NCBI GenBank assembly: GCA_023159155.1
Contig: JAJNNX010000002.1
Location: 806,001-870,000 of the forward strand
Length of the DNA: 64,000 bases
Reading direction: 5' to 3'
Source: Ustulina deusta
Taxonomy: Eukaryota; Ascomycota; Sordariomycetes; Xylariales; Xylariaceae
In this document: piece by piece, positions 48,501 to 60,241 of the stretch
Position numbering within the stretch: the stretch's first letter is position 1
How the letters are laid out: each line of letters begins with the position of its first letter
Program-made: the position numbers and the translations under genes
The notes under the pieces: generated by a model
What the model saw: only the letters and a program-made list of their open reading frames with translations
The model's database searches: none
What the model was told of the DNA's origin: nothing

Positions 48501-49955
48501 AATCTCCCGAGAAGCAACCGATCCGGCTCAAAGAGTTAATATCGACGAAAATGAAAGCCTCGTCGTCATCCTCAGCTGTTGGCTTAGGATGAAGCAAGTC
48601 AGCAGGGATTGGATTGACCAACCCATGTGCCTTAAAGAGGCGACCTTTGGGACGATCGGGGCGCGCAGTCGTCGCTGTGAAGCTCGAAAACACAGACCCT
48701 GGTGTGTGTGTGCCGTTTGTTTTTCTGCCACGCCCAATTGTTCCAATAGTCATGGGGGTTCCGGGTTGCATGGTGGAAATACCACTAACATTAGTTGTTG
48801 GCAAGGTGGGGATTGAAAGAGAAATCATCTCATCCATAGAATCATCTGATAGATCGTCTTCGTTCTCGACTTCCGATGCTTCGGTCTCTGTTTCTGTCAC
48901 GAAATCTGAGGTCTCGTTTGGCGTATCGGTTTTGTAACGTTCTTCGGCCGCCGAGAAGAATTGATCAGTCGCTGTATCTTCATCATCGTGACCAACTCCA
49001 TTGAGGGCTTGGGCAGATGCCATGGCGGCACGATCCTGTTTGGACTGAGAGTGACCACGCGTTAAGATGATCCTAGTAGCTGGGGCTAGGATTCCCTGGG
49101 CCACTGGTTCGCATAGCATCACCTTTCCCGGACTGGGAGGAACATGTGTTATAGGATGCGGTTGTAAGGGCAGAGGAAACAAGTCACCATTATGAACGAC
49201 TTTCAGTGTGCCTAAAGCAACACGCAGAGCAGCGGCTAGCCGCTCTGCAGGCGTGTCGAGTGCAGTATGGCCTTTGCCTCTATTGGCGGGGTGGTCTCTG
49301 AAGAAGGTACCCTCGCCATTCTCCAATCTTCTGACTAGGTCACTCTCTAGGCTGACAAAAACAGTATCCAGAGCCAGAGCGGCCACGTCCAAGACATGTA
49401 TCTCAATGCCAGTCCTGCTATGACTCGACAACTTCGAGGGCGCAATCTGCCGGAGAGTGGTCGCGAACGATTGGAGGGCCAAGGAGGAAGGGGAGAACTG
49501 GACGGTCGAATGGGCCAGAGCGGTCGACTTGGTGACGGGGACGACGGACCAGTTGGTGCGCTGGGGGGTTGCGTCGGGAGCCCATGAGGCAATGGCTACG
49601 TGGTGAACTTGGGCGGTATAGTTTTGGTCGATTTCATCGGACTCTGCAACCCGATCAGACTTGCGCTCGCAACCAACACGAACAAGGGAAGGGGATCGTC
49701 AACGAAGGAGACCGGTATAGACGAAAATACTGGCTACATACCATGTTGCTGGAGGTGCGGAAAGAGGTCAGCAAAGAGGTCGTCAGACAAGATGCCTACG
49801 TCTCCTTTCACGTGGTCGTCCAGGACGAGTCGCGCAGAGATGGGAGGCTTATCCTGTCTCCGTCTCCGTCTCCGTCTCCTGGTCCCGGCACGCTTTCGAT
49901 GGTGATCTGGAGCGCGGCCCGAAGCTGGACTCAAAACTGGGCTCGAAGCGGTCAT
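45542..49955 (-). CDS. PEX6: Peroxisomal AAA-ATPase PEX6
   Basis: Three exons, 49955-49742, 49643-46238 and 46172-45542, give 1,416 residues. The 98- and 65-bp introns have donors GTATGT and GTGAGT. The N-terminal exon carries an Arg run and ARLVLDDHVKGDVGILSDDL, typical of fungal PEX6, and joins exactly in frame. The first ATPase domain is degenerate, without a Walker A motif, as usual for PEX6. The second is canonical: GPPGTGKT at ~1058-1065, Walker B VVFFDELD at ~1113-1120, and [20 protein letters not shown], then an AAA lid (FTYTGADFYAMCSDAMLKAV). PEX6 works with PEX1 as a hexamer that pulls ubiquitinated PEX5 from the peroxisomal membrane. The C-terminal ~90 residues are Lys/Gly- and Asp-rich and probably disordered. 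It is divergently arranged with the lipase at 51107. Confidence 0.96.
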
Positions 49956-51106
49956 CTCTTTCACGCGGGTTGCGGCTCCCGGCCGACTCGTCAGACTGTC
50001 GAGCTCAAGAGGCGATGCGCCGGGGCGGATTCATTAGGATAGGAGATTATGGCCCCGCGACTTGCGAAGTCGTTTTATTTGTTACCCATTGGGCGACAAG
50101 CCTCAAGGCTTCGAACGAGAGGGCAAATCACTTGCTTGTTTCTGGTGGTGACGGCGTGGATGGAAGCTGTTGCAAGTAAGAGCCGAATGTACAACCTCAG
50201 GTGTGTTTGAATGTTTTCAGGCCCAAGTGACACTATATACAATTTTACCTTGGTAGGTCCAGCGCAGATTTGGCCGAGGCACAGCTAGGTAGCGATAAAG
50301 TGATAACGGATAACAGCATAGCTCGGGGAGGTCCCGTCTGGAGTTCCAAGTTCCAAGTGGAGCCCAGAGCTCGGGGATTATACCAACGCCGACCGATCCA
50401 TCGTTGCCCTCCCGAGTTCTTCTTTTATCTAAGGTACTTAGGTAAGTATGTAATGCCTAATTGCGGTGCTTGAGCAAGCGGATGTGAGACGTGCCTCTCT
50501 TTTGTCTTTTGATATGGCGTCACTCATTACCCATTACACGACCAAGTGGTCGATGCATCCTATACGGGAGTGTAGTGTACTTATAGAAACGTTGACAAGA
50601 ACCAGATGGTATCTTATACTCAGCCAGATTCTCGAGATCTAGACATCTTCACGTGAAGACCTTGGGCAAAGACATTGAAAGCCCCACCCTTAAACCCGAC
50701 GCCAGGCTTCTGAGGCACCAATGCTAATGGTGACGTAGGTACTGTACTAGGTTACAAAGTTCATATATTTTCGAGCCTGATCTGCATCCTAAATACTTCG
50801 ACTACAACTGATGTTGAGAAATTGGATCTTTTCTTCGAGGGCGACTTGCATCAAATAACAAAAACAGCAGCTACAATTGGTCCACGATTATAGACGAAGA
50901 GGAAAGGAAAGTGTAGCCATGGCTCAATTCGAATAAAACTTAATCAGCCACGACGTGACTCGCATGCTTACACGTCTTGACCTCCGGATATTTACGATTG
51001 CTTCTGCAACGTAGCGGCGGCTGGAAGGCCAAGTTCATCGGCATCCCTCCCTGTTTTTACTTATATCGTTATTGTGCGCAGCCTCGAATTCATTAAAGCG
51101 TGCACC
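49956..51106. other. Bidirectional promoter region between PEX6 and the lipase
   Basis: About 1.15 kb separates the two divergent start codons. No gene is seen. A TAGGTA-type motif lies near 50430-50450. I cannot name specific regulatory sites with confidence. Confidence 0.45.
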
Positions 51107-53376
51107 ATGGGACAGGTCGTTGACGACGACGGGCAGAAACCTGCATCCCTGCCTCCGGATGTACTTGTTGCGAGTACTGCCGTCGAATTTGCCAAACAGT
51201 CCGAAAAGCTTTCCCTTGAGAAACCTCTGGGACCCGAAAACCCAAGCTCGGTTGCCGTTCAAGCTCAATTCGTCACGCCTGCGGATGCTGTCATAGTCAC
51301 TGCTGACGGCAACCGCCTACCCGCAGTCCCTCTCCAGGAGGCCTACAGACTCAATATATTAAGGGATGAATTGAACAGCCAAGTTTTAGAGAAGGCCGGC
51401 CATGAGAATAGCAAAATTGAACTCACGTCTCAGACCCCGCGAGATGAGAAGTTGACGACTAAGCTTCTCTCGAAAATATCTCCTCATGAGGATGGTGAAG
51501 TTTCACAACAATACCTTGGCGACTTGCAAAGTTCTATGCCGCCATCACATACAAACCCTCTCTTCCCTCCGCTTCCGCTATACGGCCCTCCATCCTTACT
51601 TCGAGATCTACAATGTTGGACATTTCGGGTTTCATCCTTTTTCCTTAGCGCGGCTTTTCTAGGGGTCATAGTCCTAGGGGCTTTGTTTACAAGCATACCT
51701 ATAGTATGTAATAGGATATGGTTACGGCTTACATTTCGAAATCCGGATGCTTTAAGACCGCTACGCGAAGAAGAAGTTCGGCGGAGTAGCACACGAAAAG
51801 AACAAGACATTTTATGGAAAAGGAGGAAATCCATAAATCAAGGCAACGACGGCCAGGAGTGTCCGTTAAGTAATGACGGGTTTCTTCCCACAGAGGGAGG
51901 CCCGGACCCCATCATCTGCGATGTGGCATATTACGCGCGCCGTGTGGGTTTAGATGTGGAGGAGTTCCAGGTGCAAACAGAAGAGTACGCATTCCGAAGT
52001 CGTTTATTTCGTGCGTCGGCAAATCTTGCACCCTTGCATCTCACGAAAACGCCGTGAATCAAATCTTTCTAACTCTTGAACTCTAATAGTGGTTTTATTA
52101 TTGACTTATGGCATGTCTACGACCCAAGGGAATACACAAGACTGGACGAGGCTGACAGATCCTATCGGGGACCAGACCCCTTCAACGGCAAATCCAAAAA
52201 ACGTCTCAAAGACCCAAACCAAAAACCCAAGTTTCCTGTTCTCTTGATGCATGGTCTACTTCAGAGCGCTGGCGCATATTGTGTGAACGATGACGATTCC
52301 TTGGCCTTCTATCTCTGCAAGTCTGGTTACGACGTCTGGTTGGGTAATAATAGATGCGGTTTTGATCCGAAGCATGTGCTTTTGGATTATTCAGATCCAC
52401 GGATGTGGTGTTGGAATATTCGACAGATGGGCATTTTTGACTTATCATCCCTCATATCACGTGTCATTTATGAGACTGGCTTCGAAAAAATTGGCTTGGT
52501 TGCCCATTCGCAGGGCACGACAGAAACTTTCGTGGCCCTCGCAAAGGAACAGAGGCCAGAGCTGGGCGAGAAGCTCACCGTGTTTTGTGCTCTTGCACCA
52601 GCCGCCTATGCCGGTCCTTTAATTGGAAAGATGTATTTCAAGTTCATGCGAGCGATCTCACCAGCTTTGTTCCGCCTCATGTTCGGTATTCACGCGTTCA
52701 TCCCCATCATGATGGCGATGCATTCCATCTTAAACCCCCGTATTTACGGATGGCTCGGATACAAAGTCTTCTCCTTTCTCTTTGACTGGACCGACGCACG
52801 TTGGGATCGCGCGCTGAAGAATCGTATGTTTCAGTTCGCTCCCGTTTATGTCAGCGCTGAGTCTATGCGCTGGTGGCTTGGGCGAGAGTGTTTTGCGAAA
52901 CATAAGTGCATCCTCTCCACGAAGGAGCAGTGGCGCTCTGAAGAAAGAGAGGACGGAGAAGGCGAGACAGACGGCCCTCTAGCTCACCTTCATTCTTCTA
53001 ATCATGCGCAAAAGAAGCCCGAAGCATTACATAGGTCAACAGACCCACCGAGAAGAAAACCTAAAGGATCGACTGCGTGGTATAACGAGAAGGTCCCTCC
53101 GTTTGCCTTGTGGGTGGCGGGGAATGATAATCTAGTCGATGGGGAGAAGCTCCTCCGCCGCTTCGGGCGAGGTAGAGAGCCACATGTTAAGGTGGTTCAC
53201 AGCAAGGTTATTCCTGAATACGAACATCTGGATGTCATATGGGCGATGGACGCCGTTAGCCAGGTGTTTGAGGAAGTCCGTGAAGTGTTGTGGAAGACGG
53301 TACGTAATTCTCGGTGTCGTTTTTTCCCTTCTTGTTTAAGTATCTTCTGGCGTAGGATGGCCTCTTTTCGGGGTAA
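51107..53376 (+). CDS. Membrane-anchored steryl-ester / acid lipase (TGL1/YEH family)
   Basis: Exons 51107-51984, 52090-53299 and probably 53356-53376 give 702 residues. Intron 1 (105 bp, donor GTACGC, branch CTAAC) restores the family signature VQTEDGFIIDLWHVYDP. The start ATG has context CACCATGG. Residues 1-165 are a hydrophilic extension; a membrane segment spans about 177-200 (FFLSAAFLGVIVLGALFTSI). Then comes the alpha/beta-hydrolase domain: VLLMHGLLQSAGAY, LGNNRCGF, nucleophile Ser433 in VAHSQGTTE, Asp639 in AGNDNLVDG and His672 in EYEHLDVIWAMD. A charged insertion (~560-610) is low complexity. Such enzymes hydrolyse sterol esters at lipid droplets or the plasma membrane. If the weak last intron (donor GTACGT) is retained, the protein ends at 53389 (725 residues). 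Confidence 0.9.
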
Positions 53377-54372
53377 AATTATACTCTAGACGTTTCCCGC
53401 GGTTTCGAGGCCTTCATAGGCCACACCAAAAGGTGAAATAGCTGACCTAGTGTTATAGTGTTATGCCAGAGATCGGTGCAGGGTCCCCAGAGGGTGCGAG
53501 TCAGTCTCAGCTTGGGCACCTTCGCACATGGATACGAACGTAGAAGAAGTTCAATCGAGCAGCGACTCACCCTAATGCAATAAATCTGCTTTTATTTTAT
53601 TTTTATTTTTTTACGACGAGACCGATTCGGAAAGCAATGACATCGGAAACGTCAGTAGCTATAGATATTAAGTGTTCAGGATAAAATACACACGCAACAT
53701 TGTTCGTTTATGAGGAAGCGGGAATTTTTCTTATGAATCTAAGTTTTAAAGACCTGTATAATCATGAAAGCCTGTTTTTTGTATCAGAGATGATTTTGAA
53801 CCCTTCCCCTTTGTATCCTTCCTGAGGCGCAATATGCTGGTGGATTGTGTACCTATATGTGTTACAGTGAGTGGCATTGGGTTTTGGCAGTCTACCTACT
53901 GCTCCATTCACCGAAACCGCAGCCGAGTTACCGACCAGTACTGCGGGTTTTGCCGGGGCTTTGACGCCATATTATTACGGTGTTCATCACTATTGGCCCA
54001 TTTCTCCCCCCTTTAGTTAGCTCTGTCCGGGGTGCCGAGGCCAAGCGAAAGCCGGACCCGCTGCAACGGCGCTTCCAACGAGATAGGTAGATTAACAGCC
54101 TCCTGTGATTGGTAGCGTTTCAATTCCCTGTTTAGTAGGAATAAGTAATCAGTTGTACCGTATTGTAGAAGGATTTGGCATAGAAATCTGACAGTTACCA
54201 ACCTTCAAGATAACTAATCGATATATTGCCGAGGTATCTACTCATACTCGTATCAGTGACAGATCCCATCGAACTACCTAGGTAAAGTGTGCATTATCTA
54301 AAACCTTGCCTCCAAGCTCAACCACTCAACCACTTCAACCGTCACATCCATCGCGCAAGTCCAACCACCGCC
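53377..54372. other. Intergenic region, no gene recognised
   Basis: This is the 3' flank of the lipase gene followed by the promoter of the acyl-CoA synthetase. The T-rich stretch near 53585-53615 may take part in 3' end formation. A CTACCTAGGTA motif lies just upstream of the synthetase at about 54275. Nothing else stands out. Confidence 0.4.
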
Positions 54373-56347
54373 ATGCCTATAAAGCCGTTATACGAAGACA
54401 TTGACATCCCTCATGTCGACTTATGGACTTATCTCTTCGAGAGGAAGGATAAGCCATGGCCTAATAACAAAGGTAATCCTCCCCACACTCAATCAGCTTT
54501 CCTATGAGCTGTATGGGGACCATTATACGCTTAGGTCTATTAACCAGCCTTTTAGAAATCTATATAGATGCGGGCACGAAGCGCTCGTACACCTGGTCAC
54601 AGGTAAAGAACACCGCCATCGAGTTTGGCCGCGGCTTGCGTTCACAATGGGGCTTCAAGAAGGGCGACGTACTGGGTTTCTTCAGTCCCAACAGCGTCGA
54701 CTATGCCCCTGTCTTCTTCGGCGTGCATTACGCCGGCGGTACCGCCAGCACCGCCAACCCAACCTACACGGTCAAAGAGCTCGCGTTCCAGATGAAGGAC
54801 TCGGGCGTCAAGGGCATCGTCACCCAGCTGCCGATGCTGCCGGTGGTGCGCGAAGCCGCGCGTACTATCGGTCTGCCAGAGGACCGCATCATCCTCATCG
54901 GCGATGGACGTGACCCTAGCGGCACATTCAAGCACTTTACAGAGATCAAGCCCACAGGTCTTTTGGGGGCGTTAAACCAGGGGCCGACTCGTGTCGATCC
55001 AAAAAAAGACATTGCGTTTCTAGTGTACTCATCCGGCACGACCGGGTTGCCCAAGGGCGTCCAGCTGACACATTTCAACATTGTTTCCAACATTGCTCAA
55101 TTGGACCATGTTGACAGATTTAATGGGATTCACCACTCTGGTGGGTTGGACGGGAAAGGCGACAAGCAATTGGCAATTTTGCCATTCTTTCATGTCTATG
55201 TGAGTATACATGCATCCATCCGTTACGCTCGACCCTCGAGTAGGGGCTGACGCAGAAGGATTCTAGGGTCTCACATGTATCGCGCTCGCGGGAATACGTA
55301 TGGGACTGCCGGTGATAATCTTGCCGAAGTTTGAGCTAGAAAAGGCATGCCAGGCGATCCAAGAATATGGGATCACATTTGCGTCGATCCCACCGCCGGT
55401 GGTACTCGCGCTGGCCAAGCATCCAGCCGTCTCAAAATACGATCTCTCGTCCATCAAGTTCATGAACTCGGGTGCTGCACCTTTGGGCCGCGACCTCGTT
55501 GATATGGTGTGGGACCGGTTGACGATCCCCATCATGCAAGGCTATGGGCTCTCAGAGACCGCTCCGACGCTCACAAAGGGCGTCATCTTCGATTGGAAGC
55601 GGTATAACGGTTCCGCAGGCAAGCTGCTGCCAAACATCGAGGCCAAGGTTGTCGACTCAGAAGGAAAAGAACTACCCACCGGTCAAGAGGGCGAGCTCTG
55701 GGTGAAGGGCCCGAACGTTTTCCCCGGCTATCTCAACCGCCCAGAACTGCACAAAGACACCTTCAGCGCCGATGGTTACTTTAAGACAGGTGATATTGGA
55801 TACTTCGATGAGAAAGGAAATCTGTACATCACAGACAGACTGAAGGAATTGATCAAATATAGTGAGCATACCGTTCTGTTTTGCACCGCACCACCCCTCC
55901 CCCTTCCCTAACCCACCACAGCCTAGTCTTTTTGTAGACGACAGAGCGAGCCCAGCAACAATGATAAATCTTAGATAGTGGATCACACATCGATGAGCTA
56001 ACACATACAAAACAGAGGGCTTCCAGGTAGCACCCGCGGAGCTCGAAGGCATCTTGCAAGGTCACGACGACATCGCAGACGCCTGCGTGATCCCAGCCCA
56101 CGACCGGCAACGGGAAACCGAGGTTCCACGGGCCTATCTGGTTCTGAAGCCGGGCGTACCACGCGACGATTCCAAAGCCGAGGAGATCATCGCGTGGGTC
56201 GGAGACCGCGTCGCCGAGCACAAGAAGCTCCGTGGCGGCGTCCGGTTCATCGACGAGATACCTAAGAATGCGAGCGGGAAGCTACTGCGCCGCGTCTTGA
56301 AAGAGCAAGCCAAAGCCGAGGACCGCGCAGCTGGTGCGAAGCTGTAA
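54373..56347 (+). CDS. Peroxisomal 4-coumarate-CoA-ligase-like acyl-CoA synthetase
   Basis: Four exons, 54373-54472, 54535-55199, 55267-55861 and 56016-56347, encode 563 residues. The introns (62, 67 and 154 bp) all keep frame. It belongs to the AMP-binding (ANL) superfamily: P-loop-like YSSGTTGLPKG at 198-208, FMNSGAAPLGRDL, IMQGYGLSETAPT (A5), GELWVKGPNVFPGYLNRP, YFKTGDIGYFDEKGNLYITD (A7), RLKELIKYKGFQVAPAELE (A8) and the catalytic Lys in PKNASGKLLRR (A10). The enzyme activates a carboxylic acid as acyl-AMP and transfers it to CoA. The C-terminus is AKL, a standard PTS1, so it should be imported into peroxisomes; PEX6 lies about 4.4 kb away. Fungal 4CL-like proteins often handle fatty or aromatic acids; the substrate is not readable. 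Confidence 0.95.
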
Positions 56348-57157
56348 TGAAGCTCTTCCATGCGGCAAAGTTAGGCAAAGAGTAGACGATAGATAGAAGG
56401 TGTAGAGAAGATATAACCCTGTTGGATCTTTCCGTGGAATTCCCACCTTCTCGAGTCTAGATGTATATCCTACCCTACATAAGTATGAGCTAGAGTCACG
56501 AATCTTTGCATAATTAGTTAATTAATACTACACCGAGATGAAAAACCTACCGAGTGAACAAACTGGATATCCAATGAGTCAAAGGCCCCTATGCTAACTA
56601 TATAGATAAGAGTAGCTTTTTTCTATTTATATTCCATGCCCCATAGCCTCTATACTCTATATACATGATGCCAGAAGCCGATATAACATTCCCGGTCTCC
56701 GTTTCTGCTGATTTATTTTAATTCTACACATACATACAAATGCCCAACGGCTCTTCCAAGTATATATATATTCATCCATCACGCCTAGCGAGAAGAGGGT
56801 GACATGGCCACCCTCCAACGCAAATGCAAGTAACTGTCCAGGAAACATCTCCGAGCTGCGAAGCGCGAGATTCCGTACAGCGTATATGCCCCCATTCGCA
56901 AACGCCGGTGTAAACATGCATGCATCCAGACGGTCTCTTCCGACCATAGCCGCCTCTCGCAAGAGCGGCGATTCTTCGTTATTCGGGGGGCAGTCCTCAT
57001 AAAAATTTTACCAAAGACTTTTTTTTCTTTTATTTTTATTTTTCTTCCTCTTTTTGCCATGAAGACTCGGATATCCGACTTCTAAGGACAGACACACTTT
57101 ACTTCGGCATCCGACAGCCAATTATTCCCCGGCTTCTTAGGATGATCGGGCCATCTC
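56348..57157. other. Convergent 3' intergenic region
   Basis: About 0.8 kb lies between the 3' ends of the acyl-CoA synthetase (plus) and ATP11 (minus). AT-rich patches near 56505-56530 and an A/T-rich stretch near 57000-57055 may serve polyadenylation. No gene is seen. Confidence 0.45.
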
Positions 57158-58201
57158 TCAACCAAGTTTCTCGCTCTCCTCGAGCAACCTCTCGACGGAG
57201 AACCGGCCGTCTCCCTTGCCGAATGCCGCAAGCAGTTTTCTCTTGGCGGCGTCCCCGCCGGCGCCCTCGTCGCCGTAGAAGCGCTGGAGGAGCATGACGA
57301 GCCACTGGGCGTCGGCGACGGAGGCGCCGCGGCCCTCGACGACGCTGCCGGCCATGAGGACCACGCCTTGGTTCTTCTCGTGCGATAGCCCCAGCACTGC
57401 CTTTTTCTCCTCCTCCGCCCCGGAATTCCCAAGAACATTACTGCCGCCGCCGCCGCCGCCGTCGCCGTAGTCGGCGTAATGCGTCACGCTGGTGTGCGGC
57501 TGCGCCCACTCGCCGCGGGCCTTGAACTCGGCCAGCTGCGTGAACAGCACCGTGCTCGTGCGCGACGCCGCGTCGAACACCCACTGTAGGAAGTGGATCT
57601 CGGCGCCCTGGCCCTCGCGCGGCACGGGGAGCACGAAGGTCGGGTGCGCGCGCGCCGTGCGCTCCAGCGCCCGGTACGTGGGTGTGGGGATCACGGCGCA
57701 GAGGGAGTTCTCCGACGACGCGTGGCGGAGCCGCCAGATGGCCGAGAGCTCTTCCACGGGGAGCTCGCGCGCCTTGGTCAGGTCGAGGATCTCGGATAGG
57801 GGCTTTACGGAGCCTCGGGTGTTGGCAGTTGAGCGGGAGGGCGTCGGACGTGGCGTTTGTGGTTGTGGTTGTGTTTGTGTTTGTTTCCGGGTCTCTGGCT
57901 CCTCGTCCGCGAGGAGGGCGTCGAGACCCGGGACCGTGATGCTGTCTCTCCTCTTCAGGTCTCGGATGCGGTCGGCGTAGGCGGCCTTGAGCTCGTTGAC
58001 GTCGCGGAGCCCTTCGGCTTGGGCCTTGCGGTCGAGCTTCTCGCGGTATTTCTCGACGATGTTGCGCGGTGCCTGTGTCGTCGCTAGAAACCGCACGTCG
58101 TGCACTTGAGCCCAGCGCCGCTGCTGGGCTCGGCTCGGCGACAGAAGGGTCACCCTTTGGAGGCGGCGGCCCAGCGTCGTGGGGAGCCGCGCTGCGACCA
58201 T
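57158..58201 (-). CDS. ATP11: Mitochondrial F1-ATPase assembly chaperone ATP11
   Basis: A single exon of 347 codons. The Arg-rich, acid-free N-terminus (MVAARLPTTLGRRLQRVTLL) is a mitochondrial presequence. A coiled region follows (ENIVEKYREKLDRKAQ-like), then a Gln/Pro/Thr linker and the conserved ATP11 domain: PLSEILDLTKARELPVEELS, IWRLRHAS, FVLPVPREGQGAEIHFLQW, TVLFTQLAEFKARGEWAQPH and TSVTHYADYG, with GVVLMAGSV near the end. ATP11 binds unassembled F1 beta subunits in the matrix and prevents their aggregation before alpha3beta3 assembly. Oddities: a run of six Gly next to YGD inside the domain, and high GC with strong third-position bias. Confidence 0.95.
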   Translation of the reverse strand: MVAARLPTTLGRRLQRVTLLSPSRAQQRRWAQVHDVRFLATTQAPRNIVEKYREKLDRKAQAEGLRDVNELKAAYADRIRDLKRRDSITVPGLDALLADEEPETRKQTQTQPQPQTPRPTPSRSTANTRGSVKPLSEILDLTKARELPVEELSAIWRLRHASSENSLCAVIPTPTYRALERTARAHPTFVLPVPREGQGAEIHFLQWVFDAASRTSTVLFTQLAEFKARGEWAQPHTSVTHYADYGDGGGGGGSNVLGNSGAEEEKKAVLGLSHEKNQGVVLMAGSVVEGRGASVADAQWLVMLLQRFYGDEGAGGDAAKRKLLAAFGKGDGRFSVERLLEESEKLG

Positions 58202-58835
58202 TGTGGCGTGAGGGTTAGCAGACCGAGCAGGGGGGTTCTCTGGTTTACAATTGGAAGAATTGGTTTGGTGGAAGCGAGTAGGTCGACTATTAGTACATTT
58301 TGTACTTGTACTTGGATACGTAAAGGTGAACGAATGCGTGACGGAGACTGGGTAGTGATAAAGATCTCAAGAGACGGATCTTATCTTATCGTTACGTCAG
58401 ATAATTAGTCTAAAGCTAGACCAAACCAAACTCCCTACTTTGTATACAACTTTTACCCAAGACCATCATCTATTTTCAAATTTAGGCGAACATTTGACCT
58501 TTGTTCGTAGCTATATTGATAGACCTAGCTACTCGTACGGATCCAGCTATATTGGCGGAGTCAGCAACACCTACCCTAGAACAGCATTTACTACCTATCT
58601 ATAATTCAAATGCCTCTGTGACAAGAGCCTACAATTTTGCATTAAACTGATATACCCGGTTGAATCTCGCATTTCTCATAAAGGCTGCGGTAATTCCGAG
58701 TTGGTTGATTTTGGTTCGTCTCTCATCATTCATTCTACGTCAGGATATATATTCCCCGTCATTCACCTCACCTCAACCTCTCCCGCTCCACGGACGTTGC
58801 TCTCCTCCTCCCTGACATAATAAGTCTCAACCCCT
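58202..58835. other. Intergenic region, ATP11 promoter and 3' flank of the secreted-protein gene
   Basis: About 0.63 kb. Composition is ordinary and no gene is seen. Confidence 0.4.
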
Positions 58836-59194
58836 TCATTTGTACTCAACGTAGCCGCACCCATTCGCCACAACGATTCCCTGGCCGGCAATGTATTGCT
58901 CCTCGCTGCCGTACGTGAAGATGAAGTCGCACTGCGGCTCACCGCTCTCGTTGCCGTGGTAGTAGAGGCCGCAGGCTCCGTAGGGCCCCCACATAGAAGC
59001 GCCGCAGCCCTCGTTGTCGAGGAAAAGTTGGCAGCATGAGCTCGCATCCGTGCCGTAGGGCTCATCCCGCGTGTAGATTACCGACACGTTGGCGTTGTAG
59101 CGTCCAGCCACGAGACCGATATTGTCGTGATCCGAGATCAGGTTTGTCTGACAATCAGTTAGTTATCTTTTCTTCTTCTTCTTCTTATCCTTCT

Positions 59195-59242
<48 letters not shown>

Positions 59243-60241
59243 TCCCTTCTCTGGTTATCTGAGGGCGCTGGGGATATTGATGGGGAGTGAGTGGAAATTG
59301 TTGCTAATTAGATGTTTCTTGTAACGATGATTTTTGAGGACAAGGTAATGCTTTCCATGTGTAAAAGTCACTTACGGGCGCACAACGAGCATCGAACGTC
59401 TTCGTGACGGTGGACTCGCATGCAATATTGGTGGCCTCGGCATGACCGGCCTCTACGTACGAGATGTAGGTAGAGGTGACAGTCGCCGAGGGTGTGGTGA
59501 CGGTCAAATATGTCAACGTCGAAGTAGAGGTCGTGGTATAGTCGTAGATGGTGGTAGTAGGCGTCGTATAGATCGTGCTGAGGGGCCCAACCGACTCCGT
59601 GATCAAGACGTGGACGTACGACGTGAGTGATGTCGCTATCAAAAGTCAGATGTCATAGGTTACCGTTTACATTCGAGATTTAACCCATTCTTAGAGGTTT
59701 TAGGAGCACACGGTAGCATATGAGAGCAAAGGTTGTGTGGTGACGGGCAGTGAAGGACTCAAGAATACGTACTGCAGAAGATTTCAGTCACGTACGACTT
59801 CGGTAGAGCCGTTGCCTGTCCAGGAACTGGGGTGTACTCCCCCGTGTACTCCGTCACTGTTGTCGGAGTGACGCCGTTCGTGCACCCCGTCACAGGCCAT
59901 GTAGCTGTCGCAATTGCGGTCACAAGATTGACGCCGCTCGTGAGGATACCCGAGGTCACCGTGGCAAAGACAATCGAGACGACGATCGACGTGTGTTGCG
60001 TCGTTGTGGCTATCGAGTCAGTGACTCTTGTGTACCCCGAGGGGATCGTCACAGTCGGCGAAGTGAACAACGTAGAAATCGTCTCCGTGATACCAGATGT
60101 TGGGATAGGCGTAGGGGCCACGCCGCCTGAGCCATAGGCCGTTGAACATTGAACATTGCTCGCCTTCGAGACGCTCGTGACTGTGTAAGCACCAGCCAGG
60201 CTAGCGCAGGCAGAAACACCCAGAAGCAGTGGTCGCAACAT
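58836..60241 (-). CDS. Secreted Thr/Ser-rich protein with Cys-rich C-terminal domain
   Basis: Three exons, 60241-59773, 59635-59376 and 59147-58836, encode 346 residues. The introns of 137 and 228 bp have donors GTACGT and GTAAGT and keep frame. A signal peptide (MLRPLLLGVSACASLAGA) is followed by about 220 residues rich in Thr, Ser, Val and Ile (IPTSGITETISTLFTSPTV and similar), which should be heavily O-mannosylated. The C-terminal ~100 residues form a compact domain with DHDNIGLVAGRYNANV, SCCQLFLDNEGC, GPYGACGLYYHG and a final VVANGCGYVEYK. Its CC...C...C...C...C spacing recalls small secreted fungal PAN/apple-like modules, though I do not claim a family. Likely a wall-associated or extracellular protein. 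Intron 2 contains a 12-copy TTTC microsatellite. Confidence 0.8.
59197..59244. repeat. (TTTC)12 microsatellite in an intron
   Basis: Twelve uninterrupted TTTC units lie inside the second intron of the secreted-protein gene (on the coding strand GAAA repeats), preceded by shorter TTC repeats. This is a good candidate for length polymorphism between strains. Confidence 0.9.

Noticed and set aside
54504..54536. In-frame extension of synthetase exon 2 upstream into a GTG/TTG-like start
   Set aside because: This sequence is intron 1; the true start is the ATG at 54373, and splicing restores NNK-G-LLTSLLEIY.
42993..60241. Secondary-metabolite gene cluster around the AMP-binding enzyme
   Set aside because: No polyketide synthase, peptide synthetase, P450 or pathway regulator is present; the synthetase is a single-domain PTS1 enzyme among housekeeping genes.
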